Assembly (NCBI RefSeq): GCF_900156175.1
Contig: NZ_FTMV01000013.1
Span: forward strand, 1-64,000
Source of the DNA: Janthinobacterium sp. TND4EL3
GTDB lineage: Bacteria > Pseudomonadota > Gammaproteobacteria > Burkholderiales > Burkholderiaceae_D
Direction: 5' to 3'
DNA length: 64,000 bases
In this document: positions 33,907 through 44,804 of the stretch, piece by piece
Numbering within the stretch: the first letter of the stretch is position 1
Layout of the letters: every line of letters starts with the position of its first letter
Program-made: the position numbers and the translations under genes
Notes under the pieces: model-generated
Databases searched by the model: none
What the model was told of the DNA's origin: nothing
Seen by the model: only the letters and a program-made list of their open reading frames with translations

Positions 33907-35193
33907 TTACGCCGCGTTCAGCGCCTGCTCCAGGTCTTCGCGCAAGTCGTCGATATGTTCGATGCCGACGGACAGGCGCAGCATGTCTTCGGACACGCCC
34001 GCCTTGGCCAGTTCCTCTGGGTTGAGCTGGCGGTGCGTGGTGGACGCCGGGTGCGTGGCCAGCGACTTGGCGTCGCCGATGTTGACCAGGCGCGTGAACA
34101 GCTGCAGGGCGTCGAGCACGCGGGCGCCGGCCGCGCGCGGGTCTTCGCCTGCCGCCAGTTTCAGGCCGAAGGACAAGATGCCCGAGGCGCGGCCGTGCAT
34201 GTATTTTTTCACCAGCGCGTGGTCCGGGTGGTCTTCCAGGCCCGCGTAATTGACCCACGCGACTTTCGGATGCTGCTTCAGGTGCTTGGCCAGGGCCAGG
34301 GTGTTGTCGCAGATGCGGTCCATGCGCAGGGCCAGGGTTTCGATGCCCTGGATCAGCTGGAAGGCGGAGAGCGGTGAAATGGCCGCGCCCATGTTGCGCA
34401 GCGGGACGACGCGCGCGCGGCCGATGAAGGCTGCAGGGCCGAACGCTTCCGTGTAGACGACGCCGTGGTAGGACACGTCCGGTTCGTTCAGGCGCTTGAA
34501 GCGCTCCTTGTGATCAAACCAGGGGAACTTGCCGCTGTCGACGATGGCGCCGCCCACGGTGGTGCCGTGGCCGCCCAGGTATTTGGTCAGCGAATGGACG
34601 ACGATGTCGGCGCCGTGCTCGATGGGGCGGAACAGGTAGGGGCTCGGTACCGTGTTATCGACGATCAGCGGGATGCCGTGCGCGTGCGCGATTTCGGCCA
34701 GTTTTGCCACGTCCGTCACATTGCCCAGCGGGTTGCCGATCGATTCGCAGAAGATGGCCTTGGTGCGGGAGTCGATCAGGGCGGCGAAGGTCTCGGGCTG
34801 GCGCGCATCGGCGAAGCGCACTTCGATGCCGATCTGCGGCAGGGTGTGGGCAAACAGGTTGTAGGTGCCGCCATACAGCTGGCTGGCGGAGATGAAATTG
34901 TCGCCCGCTTCGGCAATCGTCTGGATCGCGTAGGTAATCGCCGCCATGCCCGAGGCCACGGCCAGCGCGGCCACGCCGCCTTCGAGCGCCGCGACCCGCT
35001 TTTCCAGCACGTCCTGCGTGGGGTTCATGATGCGCGTGTAGATGTTCCCGGCGACCTTGAGGTCGAACAGGTCGGCGCCATGCTGGGCATTGTCGAAGGC
35101 GTAGGCCACCGTCTGGTAGATGGGGACGGCGGCCGCCTTGGTGGTCGGGTCGGGGGTGTAGCCGGCGTGCACGGCCAGGGTTTCGATTCTCAT
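33907..35193 (-). CDS. metY: O-acetylhomoserine sulfhydrylase / aminocarboxypropyltransferase
   Basis: 428 residues, Cys/Met metabolism PLP enzyme. It makes homocysteine from O-acetylhomoserine and sulfide in methionine synthesis. The PLP-lysine is in [13 protein letters not shown], and family motifs [14 protein letters not shown] and [10 protein letters not shown] are present. Length fits MetY (about 430) rather than MetB (about 390). CGGAGA lies upstream of the ATG at 35193; a longer in-frame start would overlap the putative promoter. AT-rich DNA at 35275-35315 upstream probably holds the promoter (TATTCT at 35286-35291 on the minus strand). No S-adenosylmethionine riboswitch could be recognised in the roughly 100-base leader. 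Confidence 0.93.
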   Translation of the reverse strand: MRIETLAVHAGYTPDPTTKAAAVPIYQTVAYAFDNAQHGADLFDLKVAGNIYTRIMNPTQDVLEKRVAALEGGVAALAVASGMAAITYAIQTIAEAGDNFISASQLYGGTYNLFAHTLPQIGIEVRFADARQPETFAALIDSRTKAIFCESIGNPLGNVTDVAKLAEIAHAHGIPLIVDNTVPSPYLFRPIEHGADIVVHSLTKYLGGHGTTVGGAIVDSGKFPWFDHKERFKRLNEPDVSYHGVVYTEAFGPAAFIGRARVVPLRNMGAAISPLSAFQLIQGIETLALRMDRICDNTLALAKHLKQHPKVAWVNYAGLEDHPDHALVKKYMHGRASGILSFGLKLAAGEDPRAAGARVLDALQLFTRLVNIGDAKSLATHPASTTHRQLNPEELAKAGVSEDMLRLSVGIEHIDDLREDLEQALNAA

Positions 35194-35296
35194 GTGGTCT
35201 CCGGTTCGAATGGTCTGCGAGGGTGAAGCGTTTGAAATTCGCAGCCATTGTGCCATGCGCCCGTTAGCTCGATGCTACGCTTGATAGAATATTAAG

Positions 35297-36208
35297 TCAT
35301 AAGCTAGTGCTGTCTTGATATAAGTCATGCAGCTCCGCCTGGCCGATAAACCGTTCATGCGTGCCCTGCTGGGCGCAGGCAAACGCGCCGGCGATGGCGC
35401 CGCGGCGCATGGCGGCGTCGAGCGGCAATCCTGCCAGCCAGGCGTGCAGGAAGGCGGCCACGAACGAGTCGCCCGCGCCGTTGCTGTCCACCACGGGCAG
35501 GTCCAGTTGCGCGCATGGGAAGTGGCGCACCTGCTCGCTGCCCCGTTCCAGCAGGTAGGCGCCGTGCGCGCCGGCCATGGCGATGACGGCCTGCGCGCGG
35601 CCTTCCGCGACAATCGCGCGCATGACGGAGTCCGTGCGCTGGCCCAGCGCGGCCGTGCTGAGAAACACCAGGTCGGCGCGCAGCGCGAACACCTTGTGGT
35701 GCGGGTTGACGCCGTCCCAGTCGTGCAGATCGGTCGACACCGTCGTGCCGCACGCTTGCGCGTCGTCAAACAGCGCGGCCACCCAGCCCATGATGGAAAA
35801 GTGCGCGTGGCGCGCCGGCCCCAGGTAGGGCAGATAGAAGGCGGCCGGCATGCGCACGTCTTCCGGGTGGCGGCCGTCGTACAGCGACATCCTGCGCCCT
35901 TGCGGGTCGACCAGGTTGACGCTGCGCCGCGTGCCCGAGGCTTCGACGAGATGCGAAAAATCGAGCTTGGTCTCTTTATAGCGCTGCAGGATGGCCGCGC
36001 CCTGTGCATCGTCGCCGATGAAATCGATGAACTTGCAGCGCAAGCCCAGCGCGTGGCAAGCGAGCGCCACGCCATTGCCCGTGTGGGCCACGTAGTCGCG
36101 GATCGGCGGCACGTGGACGGAATCGGCCACGGGCAGTTGCAGGTCGGGGACGCGCACGATGGTGTCGATGCCGGCGCCGCCGACCACCAGGATGTCATAG
36201 GTACTCAT
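35297..36208 (-). CDS. PfkB-family carbohydrate kinase, last gene of the maltose operon
   Basis: 303 residues, ribokinase fold. The C-terminal PfkB signature DSNGAGDSFVAAFLHAWLAG contains the catalytic Asp and anion hole; the N-terminal GGAGIDTIVRV and TGNGVALACHALGL are typical. It phosphorylates a sugar or nucleoside that cannot be specified. The ATG overlaps the amylase stop (ATGA at 36205-36208), so it is part of the mal operon, where a glucokinase of the ROK type would be more usual. It could act on glucose released by the alpha-glucosidase; this is inference. Confidence 0.87.
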   Translation of the reverse strand: MSTYDILVVGGAGIDTIVRVPDLQLPVADSVHVPPIRDYVAHTGNGVALACHALGLRCKFIDFIGDDAQGAAILQRYKETKLDFSHLVEASGTRRSVNLVDPQGRRMSLYDGRHPEDVRMPAAFYLPYLGPARHAHFSIMGWVAALFDDAQACGTTVSTDLHDWDGVNPHHKVFALRADLVFLSTAALGQRTDSVMRAIVAEGRAQAVIAMAGAHGAYLLERGSEQVRHFPCAQLDLPVVDSNGAGDSFVAAFLHAWLAGLPLDAAMRRGAIAGAFACAQQGTHERFIGQAELHDLYQDSTSL

Positions 36209-37839
36209 GGTGCTGCCTTTTCCAACAGGACGGTGCCGGCCGCGTTCACCGCGACGGCGCCATCGTTGACTGAATATGTTTGATTCGTGTAGGCGTCGCG
36301 CAGCAGGGCGCCATCGGCGAAGACGCCGCGCACCTTCAGTTCGAGCGCTCCCTGCGCCTCGGGCACGGCAATGACGGCGTCATCCTGCGTCACGCGGGCG
36401 AAGGCATACGGTTTGTCCTGGATCAAGCGATGCTCGCCGCGCGCCAGGGCCGGGTGGCGCAGGCGGAACTGGCCCAGCTTGCGCGCATGCGCGAGGGTGG
36501 CCGCATCGAGCGCGTTCCAGTTCATGCTGGACCGCGTCGCCTGCTGCTCGTCGCCGGCGGGCGCCGCGCCGGGCTGGCGCGCGCTTTCGTCACCGTAGAA
36601 CAGCTGCACGCCGCCCGGCGCCAGCATCAGGGCGCTCAAGCCATGCTTCAATTGATCGCGCGGGAACAGGCTGGTGTCGTGCGAGGAGATATATGACAGG
36701 ATGTCGTAGCGGGGACCTGGGCCCTTGCCCAGCAAGCCCGCGTACTGGCGGTAGACGCCATCGATGCTGGTCCAGTCGCCGCCCGCGCGGCCTTGAAAGT
36801 CGAAATTGATCATCGAGTCGAAGCCCGCGTCATGCCAGCTGCTGCGCTCGGGGCCATGGCCCCACGCTTCGCCCGTCATCCAGAACCGGGCGTCGTCGAT
36901 TTTTTGCTGCGGGTGGCGCGCCTTCCAGTCCTTCAGGGCGTCGCGGGCGGCCGCGCGCAAGGCCAGCCAGCTGCCCGGTTCCACGTGCTTGACGGTGTCG
37001 GCCCTGAAACCGTCGACGCCGAACTCGCGCACCCAGTCGGCCAGCCAACTTACCAGGTAGCCGCGCACGGTGGTGTCGGGCAGGGCGACGGCGCGCGTGT
37101 CCGTCTTGCGCTGCAAAATCGGCGGCAAGCCCACGGCCTTGGCGCTTTCCGTGCGGAAGTCGGGCAGATACGCCAGCTGCATGGTGTAGTCGTCCTTGCC
37201 GCCGTCGGGATAGCCGGGCAAGCCCGCCCGCACCCAGTCCGGGCCCCACCATTGCGCGAAATCAAAGTTGTTATAGTCGATGAAGCTGTGATAGTCGCGC
37301 AGGGTGGCTTTTTCGTGGCCGGGCCACAGCACGGGCACCTTGTATTCGGCCAGGGTGCGCAAGTCCGCGTAGCCCGGGTGGTTCAGTACCACGTCGAACA
37401 GCACGCGGATGCCTTGCGCGTGGGCCGTGTTGATCATTTCGCGCAGTTCCTCGCGCGTGCCCATGTTGGCGTCCATGGTGGTGTAGTCGAGCGCCCAGTA
37501 GCCGTGGTAGGCGTAGTGCCGGAACTGCTGCTTGCCGCCCACCACCCAGCCGTGGATCTGTTCGTACGGCGCCGTGATCCACAGGGCGTTGACCCCCAGT
37601 TCCCTGAAATAGCCGGCTTTGAGCTGCTGCGTGATGCCGGCGATGTCGCCGCCATGGAAGCTGCCCGCGTCGCCGCCTTGCGGGTCGGCGCTGCGGCCAT
37701 AGGAATTGTCGTTGCCGGGATTGCCGTTGGCGAAACGGTCGGTGACGGCAAAGTAGACGATGGGATTCTCGGCAAAGCTCCCTGCCTGCGCCGAAGCGCT
37801 GAGCAAGAGGGCGGCCAGCGCAGTCAGGGAGCGTCGCAT
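36205..37839 (-). CDS. Exported GH13 alpha-amylase / cyclomaltodextrinase-like enzyme
   Basis: 544 residues. A signal peptide (RRSLTALAALLLSASAQAG) directs export. The GH13 catalytic motifs are visible: GFRADTVKHV (nucleophile Asp), MTGEAWG (acid Glu) and ISSHDTS (third Asp). The N-terminal YFAVTDRFANGNPGNDNSYG and a DVVLNHPG motif are typical of periplasmic alpha-amylases. It would cut maltodextrin into sizes that the MalEFGK transporter accepts. It starts three bases before the end of malG's region, inside the mal operon. Confidence 0.9.
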   Translation of the reverse strand: MRRSLTALAALLLSASAQAGSFAENPIVYFAVTDRFANGNPGNDNSYGRSADPQGGDAGSFHGGDIAGITQQLKAGYFRELGVNALWITAPYEQIHGWVVGGKQQFRHYAYHGYWALDYTTMDANMGTREELREMINTAHAQGIRVLFDVVLNHPGYADLRTLAEYKVPVLWPGHEKATLRDYHSFIDYNNFDFAQWWGPDWVRAGLPGYPDGGKDDYTMQLAYLPDFRTESAKAVGLPPILQRKTDTRAVALPDTTVRGYLVSWLADWVREFGVDGFRADTVKHVEPGSWLALRAAARDALKDWKARHPQQKIDDARFWMTGEAWGHGPERSSWHDAGFDSMINFDFQGRAGGDWTSIDGVYRQYAGLLGKGPGPRYDILSYISSHDTSLFPRDQLKHGLSALMLAPGGVQLFYGDESARQPGAAPAGDEQQATRSSMNWNALDAATLAHARKLGQFRLRHPALARGEHRLIQDKPYAFARVTQDDAVIAVPEAQGALELKVRGVFADGALLRDAYTNQTYSVNDGAVAVNAAGTVLLEKAAP

Positions 37840-37841
37840 GG

Positions 37842-38732
37842 TCAGCCCTTCACGCCGCCAGCCGTCAGGCCGGAGATCATCCACTTCTGCGCCAGCAGGA
37901 ACACGGCCGTGATGGGCAGGCCGGACAGGATGGCCGCCGCGGCGAAGTCGCCCCACAGGTATTTTTGCTCGTACAGGAACAGTTTCGAGCCGACGGCCAG
38001 GGTCAGGTTGTTCTGCTCATGCAGCAGCACGGAAGCGATCGGGTATTCGATGATGGCGCCGATGAAGGACAACAAAAACACCACCATCAGGATGGGCACC
38101 GTCATCGGCAGCAGCACGTAGACAAACGCCTGCCACTGCGTGGCGCCGTCGACCTTGGCCGCTTCCTCGATCTCGATGGGAATGGTTTGATAGTAGCCCT
38201 TGATGGTCCAGATGTGCATGGCGATGCCGCCCGTGTAGGCCAGCACCAGGCTGCCGTGGTGGTCGATGCCCAGCCATGGCACGTAGCTGCCCAGCAGGTC
38301 GAAGATGGCGTAGATGGCCACCAGGGCCAGCACGGCGGGGAACATCTGCAGCAGCATCAGGGCGGACAGGGTCTGCGACTTGAAGCGGAACTGCATGCGC
38401 GCAAACGCATACGCGCAGGTGGTCGACAGCAGCACGGTGACGGTGGCGCTCATGGTGGCCACCTTGATGGAATTCCACAGCCACAGCAGCACGGGGAAGT
38501 CCGGCTCGACGAGCGCGCCGTTGGCGGCCTGGTAGGACATGCCCAGCGCCAGTCGCCAGTGCTCGAAGCTGATCTCGGGCGGGATCAGACTGCCCGAGGC
38601 AAAATTGCCTGGACGCAATGAAATCGACAGGATCATCAGGAAGGGGAACATCACCAGCGCGATCAGCGCGATCACGGCGACGTGGGCCGCCAGGATGCGC
38701 CAGCGGTTGGAACGGTCGACAACGATAGCCAT
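37842..38732 (-). CDS. malG: Maltose/maltodextrin ABC transporter permease MalG
   Basis: 296 residues with six predicted helices. The EAA loop that docks the ATPase reads [27 protein letters not shown] precedes the ATG. It pairs with MalF to form the inner-membrane channel for maltodextrin. Ten bases separate it from malF. Confidence 0.92.
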   Translation of the reverse strand: MAIVVDRSNRWRILAAHVAVIALIALVMFPFLMILSISLRPGNFASGSLIPPEISFEHWRLALGMSYQAANGALVEPDFPVLLWLWNSIKVATMSATVTVLLSTTCAYAFARMQFRFKSQTLSALMLLQMFPAVLALVAIYAIFDLLGSYVPWLGIDHHGSLVLAYTGGIAMHIWTIKGYYQTIPIEIEEAAKVDGATQWQAFVYVLLPMTVPILMVVFLLSFIGAIIEYPIASVLLHEQNNLTLAVGSKLFLYEQKYLWGDFAAAAILSGLPITAVFLLAQKWMISGLTAGGVKG

Positions 38733-38742
38733 GGTCTGTCCT

Positions 38743-40254
38743 TTATGCTTTGTTCATGCGCGTCAGGCGCATGTTGACCAGCGAAATCGCGGCCACGAGG
38801 AAGAAGATCAGGGTCGAGATGGCGGCGGCCAGGCCGAAGTTCTGGCCCGAATCCTCGAACGCGATGCGGTAGGTGTAGGACACGAGCAAGTCAGTGGTGC
38901 CGGCCGGCAAGGTCGTGTCGAGGAAATCGGGACGCCCGCCCGTCAGCAAGCTGATCAATACGAAGTTATTGAAATTGAAACCCAGGCTGGCCACCATCAG
39001 CGGTGTCAGCGGCTTGATGATCAACGGTAACGTTATCTTGAAGAAATTCGTCAGCGGTCCCGCGCCGGCCAGGGCCGACGCTTCGTACAGGTCCGACGGA
39101 ATCGCCTTGATCAGGCCCATGCACACGACCATCATGTAGGGGTAGCCGAGCCAGGTGTTGACGATCAGGATCATGGCCTTGGCCAGGGTGGTGTCCGAGA
39201 ACCAGGCGGGCTTGATGCCGAACAGGGCGTCGAGCACGAGGTTGATTTCGCCGAAGTTGTTGTTGAACAGCCCCTTGAAGACCAGGATGGAAATGAAGCC
39301 CGGTACGGCATACGGCAGGAACAGCAGGGTGCGGTACAGGCCGCGGAAGCGCAGCGCATCCCAGTTCAGCAGCACGGCCAGCACCATGCCCAGGCCAGTC
39401 GTGGTGGCCACGCTGATCAGGGCGAAGACGATGGTCCACACAAAAATACGCAGGAAGGGGCCGCGGAACGCTTCGTCGGAGAAAATCTTCACGAAATTGG
39501 CGAAACCGACGTTGACCTTGAAGCCCGGTTCCAGCTTGGTGCCATCCGGCATTTCATAAAAGCCCGTCTTGAAGTTCGGCGTCACCAGTTCGCCGGTGGC
39601 GATCTTTTTCAGCGTCTTGTCGGGAAGTTGCTTGTAGACATGCGCGACGGGGCCGAATTCGCGCAAGCCCACCATGCGCAGCTCTATCCTGTTCGGCAGG
39701 ACCAGGGTGAGCAGCTTCAAGTCCTTTTGCAGGGCGATGATGTCCTTGATGGGCAGGGCGGGGGCCAGCACGGGCGCCTGCACGGGGTCCGGCGGCGCCA
39801 CGTCCACTGCCAGCGGCACGGCGCGCTTCAGGGCCAGCGGCGGCGTCAGCAGCACTTCGCCCGTGTCCGGGCTTTCCAGGCGCAAGCGGTATTCCTTGTT
39901 GTCCGGGTGCACGGTCATGGCATAGCCGGCGCTTTCCACGCGCTGCGTCTCGTCGAGCAGATATTGCGTGGCCCGTTCGTAGGTGAGCAGGTTGCGCGAA
40001 CTGAAATTGGTAAAACCGATCGACACCGTGTACACGAGCGGCAGCAGCACGAAGACGATGACGGCCGTAATGCCGGGAAACAGGTAGCGGTAGGCATAGG
40101 CGCGCGGCGACGTGAAGACAAACGTCGTCAGGGTCAGCAAGCCGAGGAAGACGGCGGCCAGCATGGTCTGGCCGGAAATGTACAACATGAAGAGCAGATA
40201 CAGACCCAGCGCCATGCTGATGGTCAATACCGTAGGGCCGATAAACTTGCGCAC
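38743..40254 (-). CDS. malF: Maltose/maltodextrin ABC transporter permease MalF
   Basis: 503 residues from a GTG start at 40254, chosen because AGGT lies nine bases upstream; an in-frame ATG at 40314 would add twenty residues that overlap a strong hairpin. It has the large periplasmic loop of enteric MalF (about residues 75-245) and an EAA loop ([20 protein letters not shown]). Helices flank the loop and fill the C-terminal half. It forms the transport channel with MalG, and the loop would contact MalE. Confidence 0.91.
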   Translation of the reverse strand: MRKFIGPTVLTISMALGLYLLFMLYISGQTMLAAVFLGLLTLTTFVFTSPRAYAYRYLFPGITAVIVFVLLPLVYTVSIGFTNFSSRNLLTYERATQYLLDETQRVESAGYAMTVHPDNKEYRLRLESPDTGEVLLTPPLALKRAVPLAVDVAPPDPVQAPVLAPALPIKDIIALQKDLKLLTLVLPNRIELRMVGLREFGPVAHVYKQLPDKTLKKIATGELVTPNFKTGFYEMPDGTKLEPGFKVNVGFANFVKIFSDEAFRGPFLRIFVWTIVFALISVATTTGLGMVLAVLLNWDALRFRGLYRTLLFLPYAVPGFISILVFKGLFNNNFGEINLVLDALFGIKPAWFSDTTLAKAMILIVNTWLGYPYMMVVCMGLIKAIPSDLYEASALAGAGPLTNFFKITLPLIIKPLTPLMVASLGFNFNNFVLISLLTGGRPDFLDTTLPAGTTDLLVSYTYRIAFEDSGQNFGLAAAISTLIFFLVAAISLVNMRLTRMNKA

Positions 40255-40290
40255 GATGGGATACCTGTGAAGATGGTGAAAGACCCGGGG

Positions 40291-40331
40291 GGCATGCGCG
40301 CCACTGGCGCGCATGCCGGCCCCGCAGGGGC
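40291..40331 (-). repeat. Intercistronic stem-loops between malE and malF
   Basis: A perfect 12-bp stem GGCATGCGCGCC / GGCGCGCATGCC with a 3-base loop (40291-40317) is followed by a second stem GCCCC / GGGGC (40319-40331). No T-run follows on the coding strand. In enteric bacteria the malE-malF gap holds REP hairpins that stabilise malE mRNA; a similar role is likely here. Confidence 0.75.
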
Positions 40332-40347
40332 TAGCCCCTTGAGTGAC

Positions 40348-41568
40348 TTAGTTTGCCGTCGTGATCCGCTTCGCCGCCGCGTCCAGGCCTTCCTTGGTGC
40401 TCTGGCGGCCTTGCGTGATGTTTTCCAGCGCCGACTGCATCGACGACCAGAAACGGCCCATTTCCGGGTTGTTCGGCATCGGGCGGCCCGCCTGCGCGCT
40501 TTCCATCGTCGCCTGGATGTTCGGGTTCGATTTCAGCTCGGCAAACAGCACCTTGTTTGCTGGCGTGCCCAGCGGAACGTCGGCATTGATGGTTTTCAAG
40601 CCATTGATCTGCAGCATCTGGTTTTCCAGGAATTCCGTCGCCAGGTCCTTGTTCGGGCTGGCTTTCGAAATCATCGCACCGAGCACGCCCACGAACGGGG
40701 TGGCCGTCTTGCCGGCCACGGTAGGAATCGTTGCCACGCCGAAGTTGATCTTCGACTTGCGCGCGTTGTCCCACGACCATGGGCCATTGATCATCATGGC
40801 GATCTTGCCCTGGTTAAAGCCCGCTTCCATTTCCGCGTAGCCGGCGCCCTTGGCCATGGCGCCGCTGTTGATCAAGGTCATGACGGCGTTCACGCCGGCC
40901 ACGGCACCGGCATTGTTTACGCCGGTCTTCGTCGCGTCGTAGCGGCCGTCCGCCTTGACTTCAAACGGGAAGCCGCCACCGGCGCCCAGCAGGGGCCACG
41001 TGAAATAGGTGTTCGTGTAATCCCACAGGATGGCTTTCTTGCCTTGCGCCGAGAGCTTCTTGTCCAGCGCGGCGATTTCTTCGAAGGTTTTCGGCGGGTT
41101 CGGCACCAGGTCCTTGTTGTAGACGAGGGCGACGGCTTCGATGGACATCGGGTAGCCCCAGGTCTTGCCGCCCACGGTAAAGGCGTTCCAGGCCAGCGGC
41201 AGGATGGCGGCGCGCGCTTCCTTGCTTGGCGTCAATGGTTGCAGCAAGCCGGCGTCGATCCAGCCGCCGATGCGGTCATGCGGCCAGATCCAGATGTCCG
41301 GGCCCTTGCCGGCGGCGGCGGCCTGCTGGAATTTGTTCGGCGCATCTTCAGGATGCTCGACGACGACCTTGATGCCCGTCTTCTTGGTGAATTCCTCGCC
41401 GACCTTGGCCAGGCCCTTGTAGCCTTTGTCGCCATTGATCCAGATCAAGAGGGTACCTGCTTCGGCCGCGTTCGCCAAGCTGACGGCGGCCAGGTTGCCG
41501 ATGCCGGCCAGGGCGGCGGCGATCAGGGTGGTTTTGATAAAGCTGCGTTTCGGGTGCGGGAAGGACAT
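40348..41568 (-). CDS. malE: Maltose/maltodextrin-binding periplasmic protein MalE
   Basis: 406 residues. The signal peptide ([20 protein letters not shown], then [10 protein letters not shown]) precedes a type I binding-protein fold starting [24 protein letters not shown]-like and [15 protein letters not shown] regions match MalE proteins. It captures maltodextrins for the MalFGK permease. GGAGAT precedes the ATG at 41568. Stem-loops bracket the gene on both sides. Confidence 0.93.
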   Translation of the reverse strand: MSFPHPKRSFIKTTLIAAALAGIGNLAAVSLANAAEAGTLLIWINGDKGYKGLAKVGEEFTKKTGIKVVVEHPEDAPNKFQQAAAAGKGPDIWIWPHDRIGGWIDAGLLQPLTPSKEARAAILPLAWNAFTVGGKTWGYPMSIEAVALVYNKDLVPNPPKTFEEIAALDKKLSAQGKKAILWDYTNTYFTWPLLGAGGGFPFEVKADGRYDATKTGVNNAGAVAGVNAVMTLINSGAMAKGAGYAEMEAGFNQGKIAMMINGPWSWDNARKSKINFGVATIPTVAGKTATPFVGVLGAMISKASPNKDLATEFLENQMLQINGLKTINADVPLGTPANKVLFAELKSNPNIQATMESAQAGRPMPNNPEMGRFWSSMQSALENITQGRQSTKEGLDAAAKRITTAN

Positions 41569-41629
41569 GTCAATCTCCAGTTGTCTTTTTTTATGTTGAT
41601 TAAGTTTCAAGGCTGAACCGATGCAACCA

Positions 41630-41657
41630 GGCCAGGCGGCGCCTGTAGCGCCTGGCC
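41630..41657 (-). repeat. Intercistronic stem-loop between malK and malE
   Basis: A 9-bp perfect stem GGCCAGGCG / CGCCTGGCC (41630-41638, 41649-41657) with a 10-base loop lies in the 105-base gap. Without a following T-run it is more likely an mRNA processing or stability element than a terminator. Confidence 0.65.
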
Positions 41658-41673
41658 CGCAAAAGGGAAGGCT

Positions 41674-42759
<1,086 letters not shown>

Positions 42760-42782
42760 GTCGTCCTCGTTCTCTCAATTTG

Positions 42783-42833
42783 GCCCCGCTGATGCGCGGG
42801 GCTCGTTATTGTAATTGGCGGCATGGCCGCCAA
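42783..42833 (-). repeat. Two stem-loops between alpha-glucosidase and malK
   Basis: GCCCCGC / GCGGGGC (42783-42789, 42796-42802) and TTGGCGGC-ATG-GCCGCCAA (42815-42833, perfect 8-bp stem) lie in the gap. Neither is followed by a T-run in the operon direction, so they probably modulate mRNA stability or ribosome access between cistrons. Confidence 0.6.
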
Positions 42834-42842
42834 AGGTACTGT

Positions 42843-44480
42843 TTAAGCGTGGGTGCCGAACCAGCCGCCATGCGGTGGCAGGCTGATCTGCTGGCCATCT
42901 TTACTGCCTGGCAAGCCGTGACCGGCCAGGTCGGCCGCTGGTGCCGCGTCAGGCCAGCTGAACGTGACGGCTTGCGTGCCCAGGTTGAAGGCGGCCAGCA
43001 CGGACGGCTGTCCCGGCAAGTCGCGGCGCAGGGCCAGCACGGGTTCCGGCGCATCGAAGAAGACGATATCGCCGCGCAGCAATTGCGGCAGGGTGCGGCG
43101 CCAGGCGAGGATGTTTTGCGCAAAGCGCAGCGGCGAGCCGGCATCGTTTTCTTCCACATCGACGGCGCGCGCCAGATGCTCGGGCGGCACGGGCAGCCAG
43201 GGTTTGGCATTACTGAAGCCGCCATGCGGCGCATCAGATACCCATGGCATCGGCGTGCGGCAGCCGTCGCGGCCCTTGAACTGGGGCCAGAACGGGATGC
43301 CGTACGGGTCTTGCAGCGCCTCGAAAGGAATGTCCGCTTCCGTCAGGGCCAGTTCGTCGCCCTGGTACAGGCAGGGCGTGCCTTTCAGCGCCGCCTGCAC
43401 GGCCAGCACCACCTTGGCCAGCGAAGGCGACGGGTTCTCGCCGCCCCAGCGCGTCATGACGCGCACGCTGTCGTGGTTGCCCACGGACCAGGAAGCCCAG
43501 CCATCGGCCACTTGCGCTTCGAATTCTTCCACCTGGGTGCGGATGTGCGCGGCGGAAAACTCCGCCGTCAGCAAATTGAAACTGTAAGCCATGTGCAGCT
43601 TGTCGGCACCCGTGTAGGCAGCCATGGTGGCCAGCGCATTGTCGTCGCCCACTTCACCGATGGAAATGGCTTGATATTCGTCAAGGATGGCGCGCACGCG
43701 CTGCAAATAAGCGATGTTTTCCGGCTGCGTCTTGTCGTACACGTGCGCCTGCATGCCGTAGGGGTTGATGGCCGACACGCTGCTCGCGTCGCGCTGGGCG
43801 GCGGGCGGATTGTCGCGCAGCAACTGGTCGTGGTAGGGGAAATTGCAGGAATCGAAGCGGAAGCCGTCGACGCCGCGTTCCAGCCAGAAACGCAGGTTGT
43901 CCAGCTGCGCCTGCTGCACGGCCGGATTATGGAAGTTCAGGTCGGGCTGGCTGGCGAGGAAGTCGTGCAGGTAGTACTGGCCGCGGCGCGGCTCCCATTG
44001 CCAGGCGGAACCGCCGAACACGGACAGCCAGTTGTTCGGCGCCGTGCCATCCGGTTTCTGGTCGGCCCAGACATACCAGTCGGCCTTGGCATTGTCGCGG
44101 CTGGAGCGGCTTTCCACGAACCACGGGTGGACATCGGACGAGTGTGACAGCACCTGGTCGATCATCACTTTCAGGCCCAGTTCATGGGCGCGCGCCACCA
44201 GGCGGTCGAAGTCGGCCAGGGAGCCAAACATGGGATCGACGTCGCAGAAATCGGCCACGTCATAGCCGAAGTCCTTCATCGGTGACGTGAAGAAGGGCGA
44301 GATCCACACGATGTCGGCGCCCAGGGCGGCGATGTAATCGAGCTTCGAGGTGATGCCGGGCAAGTCGCCGATGCCGTCGCCATTGCTGTCGAGGAAGCTG
44401 CGTGGATAGACCTGGTAGATGACGGCGCTGCGCCACCAGTCGGCAGGCAGGTGGGCGAGATTGTTCTGGATGGTCGGCAT
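42843..44480 (-). CDS. GH13 alpha-glucosidase (oligo-1,6-glucosidase/maltase type)
   Basis: 545 residues, cytoplasmic (no signal peptide). GH13 motifs: DQVLSHSSD, GFRFDSCNFPYHD (nucleophile Asp), ISIGEVGDD (acid Glu) and VGNHDSVRV (third Asp). The N-terminus WWRSAVIYQVYPRSFLDSNG is diagnostic of the alpha-glucosidase/trehalose-related subfamily. It would release glucose from imported maltose. First gene of the mal operon; its promoter carries two CAAAGCGCTTTG operators about 85-127 bases upstream. Confidence 0.92.
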   Translation of the reverse strand: MPTIQNNLAHLPADWWRSAVIYQVYPRSFLDSNGDGIGDLPGITSKLDYIAALGADIVWISPFFTSPMKDFGYDVADFCDVDPMFGSLADFDRLVARAHELGLKVMIDQVLSHSSDVHPWFVESRSSRDNAKADWYVWADQKPDGTAPNNWLSVFGGSAWQWEPRRGQYYLHDFLASQPDLNFHNPAVQQAQLDNLRFWLERGVDGFRFDSCNFPYHDQLLRDNPPAAQRDASSVSAINPYGMQAHVYDKTQPENIAYLQRVRAILDEYQAISIGEVGDDNALATMAAYTGADKLHMAYSFNLLTAEFSAAHIRTQVEEFEAQVADGWASWSVGNHDSVRVMTRWGGENPSPSLAKVVLAVQAALKGTPCLYQGDELALTEADIPFEALQDPYGIPFWPQFKGRDGCRTPMPWVSDAPHGGFSNAKPWLPVPPEHLARAVDVEENDAGSPLRFAQNILAWRRTLPQLLRGDIVFFDAPEPVLALRRDLPGQPSVLAAFNLGTQAVTFSWPDAAPAADLAGHGLPGSKDGQQISLPPHGGWFGTHA

Positions 44481-44563
44481 GAATGATTTCTTAAAAGTTG
44501 CCTGTAGCCGTGGCTATCAGGGCGGCGCTGCTGGTTGGTAGGCGAACGTCTTATTTTAAAATT

Positions 44564-44575
44564 CAAAGCGCTTTG
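44564..44575. promoter_or_regulatory. LacI-type operator downstream of the alpha-glucosidase promoter
   Basis: Perfect 12-bp palindrome CAAAGCGCTTTG. It is 32 bp (three helical turns) from the next operator, on the same face of the helix. Confidence 0.8.
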
Positions 44576-44586
44576 GGTATGAAATG

Positions 44587-44616
44587 AGTATAGTTCAAAG
44601 CGCTTTGAAAAGTAAA
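44587..44616 (-). promoter_or_regulatory. Promoter of the maltose operon with embedded operator
   Basis: On the minus strand a -35 TTTACT (44616-44611) and -10 TATACT (44592-44587) are 18 bases apart, and the operator CAAAGCGCTTTG (44596-44607) fills the spacer. Repressor binding would exclude RNA polymerase. The lamB promoter repeats the same hexamers, spacing and operator position. The rest of the 324-base gap 44481-44804 holds GC-rich DNA with no other element I can support. Confidence 0.8.
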
Positions 44617-44804
44617 GCGATACCGTGTACCGAAGCCGTGAAATTTTTGCGGGCTGTCGCAGGGCGTCTTGCCGCCCGCCGGCGCCGCAGTTTGCCGGCG
44701 CCTGTCCCGGCGAAATGACTGCATAATGGCGCCATCGTCTTGCGGCGAGGACGCCTGTTCTGGCCCTGCGCAAGGTGAAGACATGAGGGTTGCGCTTTCC
44801 ACCG

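Noticed and set aside
35190-35230. GGTTCGAAT resembling a tRNA T-loop
   Set aside because: No matching acceptor, D or anticodon stems could be built around it; it is in the metY leader.
35194-35296. Possible S-adenosylmethionine riboswitch before metY
   Set aside because: The leader is only about 100 bases and I could not fold the conserved core of any SAM riboswitch class; an ordinary promoter suffices.
41435-41448. A perfect FNR consensus TTGATCCAGATCAA
   Set aside because: It lies inside malE and encodes conserved residues (LIWING) near the start of the mature binding protein. It shows that even perfect matches arise by chance in coding DNA, so I scored the intergenic sites cautiously.
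39628-41616. Long plus-strand frame across malF and malE
   Set aside because: The minus strand encodes intact MalF and MalE with signal peptides and motifs; the plus-strand product is low-complexity and has no ribosome site.
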